Origin: JAAYJM01 sp964498585
GTDB lineage: Bacteria; Bacteroidota; Ignavibacteria; Kapaibacteriales; UBA2268
Direction of reading: 5' to 3'
NCBI GenBank assembly: GCA_964498585.1
Contig: CAZCHH010000028.1
Span: 1 to 45,979, forward strand
DNA: 45,979 bases
Position numbers and translations under genes: made by a program. Positions within the stretch are counted from its first letter, which is position 1. Every line of letters begins with the position of its first letter. Positions 26,724 through 33,786 of the stretch are shown piece by piece. The notes beneath the pieces are model-generated. The model did not search any database. It was not told where the DNA came from and saw nothing but the letters and a program-made list of their open reading frames with translations.

Positions 26724-27428
26724 TTAGTTAAAGGTTTGCTCGTAAATTATGTGTTTCTGTTTGTATAGTTCTAAATTATTTGTATTAAATTCTGGTTTCA
26801 TCGTTACTTTTACATCAAACAAATCAATTAAACACCAGCCGGTAATTAAAAAGTGTTTTTCCTCAATTTCATCAATATCGAAGCAGAGCAGCAAATGGCG
26901 GGCATCATCAGTAATTTTCTTTTTGGAGTTGGTGAGTGGAGAAAAGAAAAAATCACGTGGCGAACCAGTTTCTCTTCTTGAAGTTGTTTTTACTTCTAAG
27001 TAAGTTGTTCTACCTTGTTTATCGAAAATTACTTCATCTGGATAACCATTTAGATTTAATCTTTCAAATTTTTCAATTATTTTTAATTTGTGTTTTAACT
27101 CTTCAAATTTTGAAGAAATAAGTTTGTCTGCAAATATTCCAATTTCATTATTCCTAAAAGATTTTGGTTTTGGAGGTTTAACGAGTTCTTTGTAAATATC
27201 AAATGTAATTGGTTCTTTTGAATAAGATTTAGCAAAATCATTTATAATTAATTTCAAATCATTAATTAAATCGTTATCAAACTTGTTTTTGGAGTCAAAT
27301 TTGTGAATTTTTTTATGAATAGTGGTTTCTACGATAATATGAAAATCAATATTATTGAAAGTTTCAATAATTGACCTTACAATATTTTCATAATTATTCA
27401 ATTTTTCTTCTAAAACACATTTTTTCAT
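26724..27428 (-). CDS. Type II restriction endonuclease, PD-(D/E)xK fold (R-M module 1)
   Basis: This is a predicted endonuclease of 234 residues. Residues about 130-147 hold the catalytic core: PD in GYPDEVIF, then ExK in YLEVKTTSR, thirteen residues apart. This is the canonical PD-ExK arrangement. KKITDDARHLLLCFDID and HFLITGWCLIDLFDV are the later core strands. The ATG at 27428 is preferred over TTG 27455 because AAGGAAG lies before it and because it begins one base after the methylase stop (TAATATG). This ties its translation to that of the methylase. The recognition sequence is unknown. The reading frame appears intact. Confidence 0.8.
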   Translation of the reverse strand: MKKCVLEEKLNNYENIVRSIIETFNNIDFHIIVETTIHKKIHKFDSKNKFDNDLINDLKLIINDFAKSYSKEPITFDIYKELVKPPKPKSFRNNEIGIFADKLISSKFEELKHKLKIIEKFERLNLNGYPDEVIFDKQGRTTYLEVKTTSRRETGSPRDFFFSPLTNSKKKITDDARHLLLCFDIDEIEEKHFLITGWCLIDLFDVKVTMKPEFNTNNLELYKQKHIIYEQTFN

Positions 27429-27429
27429 A

Positions 27430-28677
27430 TTAGCTTCCTTTTTGAAATATAACAATTCTATTTGTATTTGTGCCTTTGTCGTTATTTTTTACACCCCAGA
27501 TATTTGATGTTTTTGTAAAAATTTGTTCATTAATAATAATGCCGAGGCAGTTTAAACCAACTTTAATTCCAATACTCACAACAATTTCATCTAATTTTAC
27601 TTTTCCATTTTTTACTTCTCCAACTTCAAAAGCTATATAACCATAGGGTTTAGTTATACGGAAAAGTTCTTTGAAAACATCAAAAATAAAATTGTGCCAC
27701 TCGTCTTCAGTTTTAGCCATAACAATGTTTTTTGATATTTCATCAGCATTTAAATTATTAAACCAAAGCCGTAACCAATTATCATCAGCATATTGAACAA
27801 TATCTAAAAATGGAGGTGAAGTTACAGTTAGAGAAATTGAGTTGTCATTTATTTGTGGCGTATTGCGGGCATCTGAATTTAAAAGTAAAGAATATATAAA
27901 ATTATCAGATAGCATTTTTCTAATATTAGAATTAATACCACTTAATAACTGTCGTGATTTATCAAAAATAAGATTTTTTATATTTCTATATTCAGGAGTT
28001 TGTTGCCTTTTTTCATTGATTTTGACTTGGCTTTTTTGCGAAACAGCTTGATTAGGCGGTAGAGTAAAAACAGAAAAGAAACCTTTGGAATGACCTGTTA
28101 AGCGGTTTGTAGCAATCATTCTAATCCAACTATCCACTTCATCTTCGGAATTATTTTCTTTTTTTTCTATTAAATAATTTTTTAAAGAAACTAATTCAGA
28201 TAATGTTTTTTCATCGTAAAACATTGATAGGTCAATATCGCTTGTTAAATCATTAGAAAAAATAATTTCGTTTAATCTATTATTGATTTCTAAAATTGTT
28301 GGAGGATTAAGACGTGGTTTAAGAAGAACTAAACTTAATGGATTAATGTCATTTGCAATAATTCTTCTATTTAGCAAAGATGCTTCTAATGCGGTTGTTC
28401 CTCTACCAGAAAAAGGGTCGTAAATAGTATCTTTTTCTTTGGTTAATATTTCAATAAAAAAACGAGGTAATTGTGGTTTAAAGCAAGCGCGATAAGAAAC
28501 TTCGTGTAATGAGTTTGCCTGTCTTTGCTTTGCAGTCCAAAACTCATTTATATATTTTGGAATTGAAAAACCATTATATTTAAAATTCTCTATACGAGTA
28601 AAACATTTTTCATTATCAAAAAACAAGGAATTTTCTTGTAAATTAAAGTTTTCTATATAATTTATAAAATTGGGCAT
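27430..28677 (-). CDS. DNA methyltransferase with DPFSGRGTT and TSPPF motifs (R-M module 1)
   Basis: This modification methylase of 415 residues should protect DNA from the endonuclease encoded directly after it. SAM motif I DPFSGRGTT is at 87-95 and catalytic motif IV TSPPF at 286-290. The order I-then-IV excludes the beta class. An SPP[FY] motif IV is seen in N4-cytosine and some N6-adenine enzymes. YGYIAFEVGEV near the C-terminus is a later core strand. The first ~36 codons and 100 bases of upstream sequence are repeated at 30818-31028, marking where module 2 entered. The ATG at 28677 is the same in both copies. Confidence 0.85.
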   Translation of the reverse strand: MPNFINYIENFNLQENSLFFDNEKCFTRIENFKYNGFSIPKYINEFWTAKQRQANSLHEVSYRACFKPQLPRFFIEILTKEKDTIYDPFSGRGTTALEASLLNRRIIANDINPLSLVLLKPRLNPPTILEINNRLNEIIFSNDLTSDIDLSMFYDEKTLSELVSLKNYLIEKKENNSEDEVDSWIRMIATNRLTGHSKGFFSVFTLPPNQAVSQKSQVKINEKRQQTPEYRNIKNLIFDKSRQLLSGINSNIRKMLSDNFIYSLLLNSDARNTPQINDNSISLTVTSPPFLDIVQYADDNWLRLWFNNLNADEISKNIVMAKTEDEWHNFIFDVFKELFRITKPYGYIAFEVGEVKNGKVKLDEIVVSIGIKVGLNCLGIIINEQIFTKTSNIWGVKNNDKGTNTNRIVIFQKGS

Positions 28678-28781
28678 AATAATCGCTATTTAAAATAATT
28701 GTAATTGTTTAGAAATAAAAGTATTTGCTTTACTGATAGTATCAGTATTTCTGTTAAAATTCATTACCAACGCTTCGAGCA
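28571..28781. repeat. 211-bp direct repeat, inner copy (5' end of methylase 1)
   Basis: It aligns without gaps to 30818-31028 with eight mismatches by eye (about 96% identity). It covers the first ~36 codons of the methylase at 27430-28677 and its upstream region. The two copies flank R-M module 2. Bases 28782-28847 contain no gene. Confidence 0.92.
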
Positions 28782-28847
28782 ATTTTCAAAAAACAACTAA
28801 ATTATTTTTGATTCAGTGAATTTAACTATTGTTTTTTTATTCAATTT

Positions 28848-29374
28848 ATTCATAATCGTTGTTTAATATATGATAATGAGTTCCATTCAATTCGGTTCTA
28901 ATTTTAAATTGAGAAATTTCGCCTTTTGTAAATTTGATTAAATTTAATTGCGAAACGGGACCAGCAACTTTTCCATTCAGAAACCTAATAAATGATGATT
29001 CTTTAGAATATTCAAGTTTAATGCAATATAAGTAACTGCATATTCCTGATGCTACAAATCTATCAATAACAGAAGCACTTGCAAGCCATGACGCATCAAG
29101 ATGCTGATTAGTTAAATTTGTTTTAATATTTACATAAATTTTGTTTTTGAATATATTAAGAATAATAACATCATAGCCATTGTAATTACCAAACTCAATA
29201 TTCTCTTTTCCGAATTAATCAATAGCATAATTAACCAAATATTTCTCTATGACATCAGAAATCGTTCTTGTAGATAGTTCTAGATTATATTTTCCTACAG
29301 TATATTTTAATTTCTCATTATTTAAATAATCAACTGATTTAACAGCAAATTCAATTAACTTTTTTTTTAATCAT
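28848..29374 (-). pseudogene. Decayed restriction endonuclease of R-M module 2
   Basis: The ATG at 29374 overlaps the methylase 2 stop (ATGATTAA), a coupled start. The downstream protein (KLIEFAVKSVDYLNNEKL...) is reached only if one A is removed from the A9 run at codons 3-5. The frame is then open to NYAID, where a TAA interrupts it. It continues in the same frame as FGKENIEFGNYNGYDVIIL, KIYVNIKTN, and on to a stop at 28848. GYDVIIL and NIKTN resemble the D...xxK part of a PD-ExK core, with E replaced by N. Two lesions in about 175 codons make it a pseudogene. The recognition target is unknown. Confidence 0.75.
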
Positions 29375-30752
29375 ATTTTAACTTTCCTTTAATTAAAAAG
29401 CTTTGTAACTCTTCTTTCAGTAAATAATATTCACTAATGTTTTGTGAGCTAAGTACAGATTTGTATTTGTTTGAAAAATAGCACTGATAATCTTTTTCAA
29501 TGATTGGTATTTCAAGTTGTTGCAACTCTTTTTTGTTAATACTTATTGCAGCAACACCATGTTTTAATTTATTTATTTCATTTTGACAAATGTCAGTATT
29601 TAAAAGTAAAGTAAGATAGAAAGGGTCAATATTAGTTGTTCTGACAATAAACAAATAGTCAGATGCAACTCCAATTTTATCTGAAGAATCAATTATAGCT
29701 ACCCGTCCAGCGCATCCAGCTCCAACTCTTACAAAAAGAATGTCAGCAACATTTGTTAAGGCATTTTGATTAAACATTTTAGAATCAATGGAAATAAATT
29801 TTTCATATTTTGAATAATTAACTCCGAAGTTTGTGATATTATTAGCATGTAAAAATCTTATTCCGCTTTGTTCGAATACTCTTTCTTTTCCATACTTTGT
29901 TTTGCCGGTCTTAATATCACTAATAAAGTTAATAATTTGCTTTTTTTCAAAAACTGTTTTAAAATTAGTTTTATAAATTAAAAAATTAAAATCAAAACGA
30001 TTGATAACATCTTTTTTATTTTTTGTAAATTTAGTATTATTCTTAAAGTCATGGATATTTATTTCATAATTTAAATTGTCAGTAATGTTTTCTTTTTTTT
30101 GAAGAATTAAAATGCTAGTTTTTGCAGATGTGTTTTGAAAAATATTTCTTGGAAGATTGATAATATGTTTTATTTCACTGCGTTTTAATATATAATCTCT
30201 TGCAAATTTATTCTGTGGATTTCCTAAAATACCATCTGGCAAAACAATTAAAATAAAACCATTATTTTTTGTTATTCTAATAAATAATTCAATAAAAAGT
30301 ATTTCTATGCTAACGCTTGTAAGCCCATTAGCAATTTCAAAGTTTTGTAAAACAAGTTTATCAGTGATTTTATCAAACCAACTAGAATAAGGTGGATTTC
30401 CAAATGCTAAATCAAATCCTCCATTTTCTTTAATCTGTTTTAATGAATTATTTTCCCATATTTCTTTATTTAAACTATTTCCTAAAATAAAATTGAATTC
30501 TTCTGTTCTAAAATTTTCATCAATATCAATACCATAGAAATTAGATTTATTCCAATATTTTTTTGCAATATTAATAAAGTTACCATCTCCTACAGAAGGG
30601 TCAATAATATTTGAAAAAGTTTCATTTTTAATTATTTTTAATGAATAATTTATTGCTTCAAATGGTGTGAAGTATTGATTATAAATTACATTTTTCTTTC
30701 TTTTACGAATAGAAGTATTTAAATCCTTTATGTTATTTTCTGGGAAAAGCAT
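29367..30752 (-). CDS. N6-adenine DNA methyltransferase with HsdS-like specificity domain (R-M module 2)
   Basis: This protein of 461 residues is fully open. The N-terminal catalytic domain has YFTPFEAINYSLKII, motif I DPSVGDG (51-57), FYGIDIDEN and motif IV NPPY (119-122, FGNPPYSSWF), the gamma-class N6-adenine pattern. The C-terminal ~200 residues resemble a target-recognition domain of HsdS/type IIG kind (SDIKTGKTKYG, ADILFVRVGAGCAGRVAI, INKKELQQLEIPI). With its endonuclease broken it is now probably an orphan methylase. It starts 49 bases after the truncated methylase 1 remnant. Confidence 0.85.
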   Translation of the reverse strand: MLFPENNIKDLNTSIRKRKKNVIYNQYFTPFEAINYSLKIIKNETFSNIIDPSVGDGNFINIAKKYWNKSNFYGIDIDENFRTEEFNFILGNSLNKEIWENNSLKQIKENGGFDLAFGNPPYSSWFDKITDKLVLQNFEIANGLTSVSIEILFIELFIRITKNNGFILIVLPDGILGNPQNKFARDYILKRSEIKHIINLPRNIFQNTSAKTSILILQKKENITDNLNYEINIHDFKNNTKFTKNKKDVINRFDFNFLIYKTNFKTVFEKKQIINFISDIKTGKTKYGKERVFEQSGIRFLHANNITNFGVNYSKYEKFISIDSKMFNQNALTNVADILFVRVGAGCAGRVAIIDSSDKIGVASDYLFIVRTTNIDPFYLTLLLNTDICQNEINKLKHGVAAISINKKELQQLEIPIIEKDYQCYFSNKYKSVLSSQNISEYYLLKEELQSFLIKGKLKYD

Positions 30753-30801
30753 TTTATATCTTTTTTAATTTTAAAAAAATCAATATCAAATTTACAAATT
30801 T

Positions 30802-30924
30802 TTAAAATATTATAAATCCATTATATTTAAAATTCTCAATACGAGTAGAACATTTTTCATTATCAAAAAACAAGGAATTTTCTTGTAAATTAAAGTTTTC
30901 TATATAATTTATAAAATTGGGCAT
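30802..30924 (-). pseudogene. 5' remnant of methylase 1 left by insertion of module 2
   Basis: The ATG at 30924 and the next ~36 codons match the start of the methylase at 27430-28677 (MPNFINYIENFNLQENSLFF...). The frame then runs into novel sequence and stops after 40 residues. The retained upstream region would give it the same expression signals as the intact gene. Confidence 0.85.
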
Positions 30925-31028
30925 AATAATCACTAATTAAAATAATTGTAATTGCTTAGAAATAAAAGTATTTGCTTTACTGATAGTTTCAGTATTTCTG
31001 TTAAAATTCATTACCAACTCTTCAAGCA
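30818..31028. repeat. 211-bp direct repeat, outer copy
   Basis: This is the partner of 28571-28781. It also includes the end of a short conserved reading frame on the minus strand (NFNRNTETISKANTFISKQL) that stops at 30937. In the inner copy the same tail reads NFNRNTDTISKANTFISKQL. Whether this tail belonged to a real gene upstream of methylase 1 is unknown. Confidence 0.92.
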
Positions 31029-31087
31029 TAGAATTGCGGTTTTCTTCTTTTGTATGAGTGTATTTTATTTTGAAAATAAGTATAGCA

Positions 31088-31468
31088 TTACTCCAACTCC
31101 ATTCCATCGGCTTCATATTTTGAAGGACATTTGGTGTAGATTTCGCTTGCATAAAACGCAGTATCTCTGTATTCTCCTTTAACTACAAAAAATCTTGCTA
31201 ATTTAAAATTATTTGGTGGAGCGCCGTCATAAATAACTCTTGCTGTTTCTTGCTTTTCGTCTTTCATTATGAAAGTAAATATGTTTGATGTTGCATCGTA
31301 TTTTGGTTCAGTTAAAGAATCAAGCGAAGCAAGTATTTGCAGCTTTTTCCCTGTTTTTTTTGCTGTTGCTATATCGGCATATTCAATTGAATAGGAATTA
31401 AAGAGCACAAGAGCAATAACAATAGAAATGATTCCGATACCAATAGCTGCAATGTATGATTTTTTCAT
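31088..31468 (-). CDS. ccmE: Cytochrome c maturation haem chaperone CcmE, Cys variant
   Basis: CcmE carries haem covalently in the periplasm and hands it to CcmF. The product is 126 residues with an N-terminal anchor helix (AAIGIGIISIVIALVLF). The OB-fold follows, including YDATSNIFTFIMKDE and ARVIYDGAPPNNFKLARFFVVKGEY. The haem-attachment region reads C113-P-S-K-Y117 instead of the usual HxxxY, so this is the CxxxY type known from some Desulfovibrio and archaeal systems. Its ATG overlaps the ccmD stop (ATGA). ccmF, its expected downstream partner, is displaced 4.4 kb away by R-M genes. Confidence 0.92.
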   Translation of the reverse strand: MKKSYIAAIGIGIISIVIALVLFNSYSIEYADIATAKKTGKKLQILASLDSLTEPKYDATSNIFTFIMKDEKQETARVIYDGAPPNNFKLARFFVVKGEYRDTAFYASEIYTKCPSKYEADGMELE

Positions 31469-31611
31469 ATATTTTCATTTTTATTTATTTCAGAAATTTT
31501 CTTCTCAATCTTCTTTAGCTTTCTGTCAATTCCAAATAATGAAATAGCTATTCCAAGCCAAGTTATTAAGACGATTATGAGGACGATATATATTGAATTT
31601 TCTTCGGGCAT
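31465..31611 (-). CDS. ccmD: CcmD-like small membrane protein
   Basis: This 48-residue product has one N-terminal transmembrane helix (YIVLIIVLITWLGIAISLFG) followed by a charged helix RKLKKIEKKISEINKN. This is the layout of CcmD, which helps release holo-CcmE from the CcmABC complex. AAGGAG lies before ATG 31611, and the stop overlaps the ccmE start by four bases. No ccmA, ccmB or ccmC lies immediately upstream, where a repeat array begins. They may be elsewhere in the genome. Confidence 0.8.
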   Translation of the reverse strand: MPEENSIYIVLIIVLITWLGIAISLFGIDRKLKKIEKKISEINKNENI

Positions 31612-31635
31612 TATTTTTCTCCTTGTTTGGCTGCT

Positions 31636-31717
31636 GGGTTATTAGGTTACTTGGTTATTAGGTTATTAAGTTATTAGGTTATTAGGTTATTAGGTTATTA
31701 GGTTATTAGGTTATTAA
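31636..31717. repeat. 8-bp tandem array (GGTTATTA), about ten units
   Basis: About ten octamers, mainly AGGTTATT, are the reverse complement of the TAATAACC register found at 2278-2405. The array begins 25 bases upstream of ccmD. Confidence 0.85.
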
Positions 31718-31776
31718 TATTCGTTATTGTGTTTTGTTTAAATTTATTTAGTTGAATATTTTTGTTTTTTCTCTTT

Positions 31777-32027
31777 CAGTCATGCTATCAACTTGTTGAT
31801 AGTATGACTTCTCACTCTTCACTTTCGTAATTTTCTTAACTTTGCGAAAGTTTTAAAAGCCAGATGTCCTACATCTCCGAAATGTGGGACATCTTCGGAA
31901 CTTTTTTCAAGATGGATTCTGACATTCGTCAGAATGACAGTACTTTTCAGTCATGCTATCAACTTGTTGATAGTATGACTTCTCACTCTTCACTTTCGTA
32001 ATTTTCTTAATTTTGCGAAAGTTTCTA
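31777..32027. repeat. Two ~79-bp direct repeats flanking a hairpin and a palindrome end
   Basis: The sequence starting AGTCATGCTATCAACTTGTT (palindromic with GTTGATAGTATGACT) and ending in CTTTCGTAATTTTCTTAA/GCGAAAGTTT occurs at about 31777-31856 and 31948-32027. Between the copies lie a GATGTCC/GGACATC hairpin and a solo AAGATGGATTCTGACATTCG end. There is no gene in 31612-32066. Confidence 0.8.
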
Positions 32028-32066
32028 TCGCTTTATTTATTCTATATTCTTTTCTTCGTTTAAAAA

Positions 32067-32342
32067 TTAGTAAACTTCATCGTGAGAACCAATTGAAATA
32101 AAAAATACTTGATTGTTTTTTCCAAACCTAAATACTATTCTATAATAATAATCAATGCTAAAAGCCCAGTAATTTGATAAAGTTCCGGATAGTTTATGGG
32201 TTTTTAAACTTGGTTCAAATTGGTTTTCACTAAACAATCTTATTTTATCAAAAATTCTTTCATTTAAATCAGGTTGGTTTTTAATTAATTTCTTTATCTT
32301 TTTAGTAAAAGACTCTTCCCAGATAATATTAATCATTTTCAA
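32067..32342 (-). CDS. RelE/YoeB-like mRNA interferase toxin
   Basis: This 91-residue toxin of the RelE/ParE superfamily is probably a ribosome-dependent mRNA endonuclease. The family layout is clear: a helix-rich start (IIWEESFTKKIKKLIKNQPDL), then HKLSGTLSNYWAFSIDYYYRIVFRF and the C-terminal IGSHDEVY. The Txe/YoeB/YafQ subgroup ends in the same H-x-x-VY pattern. The start is ATG 32342 or ATG 32336, overlapping the antitoxin 3' end by up to 14 bases. This indicates coupled translation. Confidence 0.85.
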   Translation of the reverse strand: MKMINIIWEESFTKKIKKLIKNQPDLNERIFDKIRLFSENQFEPSLKTHKLSGTLSNYWAFSIDYYYRIVFRFGKNNQVFFISIGSHDEVY

Positions 32343-32544
32343 TATCCGCTAATAGTTCTTCAACTGAACCAGTCTTGAAAATTCCTGCAAGGATGTTGTT
32401 TTCAGCTTTATTTATATCATCAATTAAGTTTGCTCTTTTTTTCTCTATTATCTGTTTTTGAAAAATATTGAATAAATACTCTTGATTATCTAAATCAAGA
32501 TGATTAAAGTTGTCAACAATCTGTTCAAATTCATTTGCTATCAT
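32329..32544 (-). CDS. Antitoxin paired with the RelE-type toxin
   Basis: This 71-residue acidic, helical protein (FEQIVDNFNHLDLDNQEYLF, EKKRANLIDDINKAENN, SVEELLADIEND) precedes and overlaps the toxin gene. Its size, position and short C-terminal segment fit a type II antitoxin, although no Phd or RHH DNA-binding motif is obvious. AGGT lies before ATG 32544. It should neutralise the toxin and probably regulate the operon. Confidence 0.75.
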   Translation of the reverse strand: MIANEFEQIVDNFNHLDLDNQEYLFNIFQKQIIEKKRANLIDDINKAENNILAGIFKTGSVEELLADIEND

Positions 32545-32678
32545 TTTTTTACCTATAATTATTTTAAATAATATACGATTAAATATTTATATTATTTCAC
32601 TAAAACGTTTTGTATATGACTTCTCACTCTTCACTTTCGTAAAGTTATACCAAGTTGCTTTCATAAATATAATTAAAG

Positions 32679-32765
32679 TGTCATTCCGAAACGAAGTGAG
32701 GAATCTCAAACTATCTGGTAGCAAGGAGTTGTGAGATTTCTCACTTCGTTTCGAAATGACAAGAC
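32679..32765. repeat. Palindromic GAAGTGAGGAATCTC repeat upstream of the toxin-antitoxin operon
   Basis: Arms GTCATTCCGAAACGAAGTGA and TCACTTCGTTTCGAAATGAC enclose a short loop. It is the same family as 22766-22850. Downstream, 32813-32870 holds decayed TAACCCAA-like octamers and CCCAATTCCTAATT repeats. No gene is present in 32545-32871. Confidence 0.75.
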
Positions 32766-32871
32766 TGCGAAATAGCAAACTACGAGGCATCAGGAGTTCT
32801 GAACCTGCTAACCTACTAACCCAATAACCCAATAACCTAATTCCCAATTCCTAATTCCCGATTCCCAATTC

Positions 32872-33495
32872 CTACTCAAAAAAATTAAGCAAATCCAATA
32901 TAGTGTTATCTTTGCTTAGCCAATAAGTATTCATACCGACTTTCCGGGCGGCTTCGATGTTTGCTTCCAAATCGTCAATGAATAAGGTTTCTTCTGCAAT
33001 GAAACCAGAATTTTCCAGCACATATTCATATATATCTAAATCTGGTTTTCTTTTATGAATCAAATGTGAAAAATACAGTTTATCGAATAGATTGAAGAAA
33101 TCAGCGCACTGATTTGAAAAATATTCGTGATGTATTTCATCTGTATTGCTGAGCATTGCAACTTTGCCAAATTTTTTAAATTCAAGAATTGCATTATGTG
33201 AAAAATCATAAAGCCCAATCAAACAGGAATCCCATACTTCAATAATATCTTCATTGCTTGCTTTGATTTCAAATTTGTTTTTTAAATAATTCAAAAAGTC
33301 ATTTCTGCTAATTTCACCTTTTTCAAATTTATCATAAATAACATCATTCATTAATTCTTTACGGTTTGATGTTTGAATTATGTTGTTGCCGCTCAGTTTT
33401 GCAAGTCCGTATATCATATTATTATGCTGAACTTCGTAAAGAACGTTTCCAAAATCGAAAATAAAGTTTTTTATATTTTTATATGTGTTATTCAT
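32872..33495 (-). CDS. HAD-superfamily phosphatase, YihX-like
   Basis: This cytoplasmic HAD hydrolase of about 207 residues resembles the YihX sugar-phosphatase group. Motif I is FIFDFGNVLY, with the nucleophile Asp and the DxGN form of that group. Motif II is MLSNTDEIH, motif III lies in HKRKPDLDIY, and motif IV is LFIDDLEANIEAARKVGM. ATG 33495 is preferred over TTG 33507 and ATG 33498 because GGAG sits six bases before it. The upstream RsmB-like fragment ends in TAATG over this start, so the pair were once co-translated. Confidence 0.85.
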   Translation of the reverse strand: MNNTYKNIKNFIFDFGNVLYEVQHNNMIYGLAKLSGNNIIQTSNRKELMNDVIYDKFEKGEISRNDFLNYLKNKFEIKASNEDIIEVWDSCLIGLYDFSHNAILEFKKFGKVAMLSNTDEIHHEYFSNQCADFFNLFDKLYFSHLIHKRKPDLDIYEYVLENSGFIAEETLFIDDLEANIEAARKVGMNTYWLSKDNTILDLLNFFE

Positions 33496-33497
33496 CA

Positions 33498-33717
33498 TTA
33501 GCTCCAATTTTTTTTAAGTCGTGCAATAAAGAAACCATCACAATTAAAATTTGATGGTAAAAGTGTTACAAAATAATCATTTTCATTCAAAAAATCAATA
33601 AAAACATTATTCGCTTCAAAAACCGGCTTCAGTGGGTCTGGCTTAAAATCCTGATTGGCAGCAAGAAATTTGGAAACGATTTCTTCATTTTCCTGTGGAA
33701 GAATTGAACATCTTTTT
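33498..33717 (-). pseudogene. C-terminal fragment of an RsmB/RsmF-like RNA m5C methyltransferase
   Basis: The minus-strand frame reads CSILPQENEEIVSKFL...NCDGFFIARLKK. This is the conserved tail of Fmu/NOL1-type RNA methyltransferases (TCS-x-xxxEN motif and final DGFFIARL). It starts directly after an in-frame TAA, and everything upstream of the motif VI cysteine region is missing. It differs from the intact RsmB at 2425-3816, so it is the remnant of a separate paralogue. It has no start codon of its own. Confidence 0.75.
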
Positions 33718-33786
33718 TATCTTATTAGGGAATTGTTATTTTTTCTTAGCTTTTAAGCTGCTTCCAAAATTCAATTTTCCAACAAA

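Noticed and set aside
30937..31152. A 71-codon minus-strand frame overlapping the end of ccmE as a complete gene
   Set aside because: Its N-terminal part is an out-of-frame reading of ccmE; only the last ~30 codons are supported by the repeat copies, so it is noted as a finding and not called a gene.
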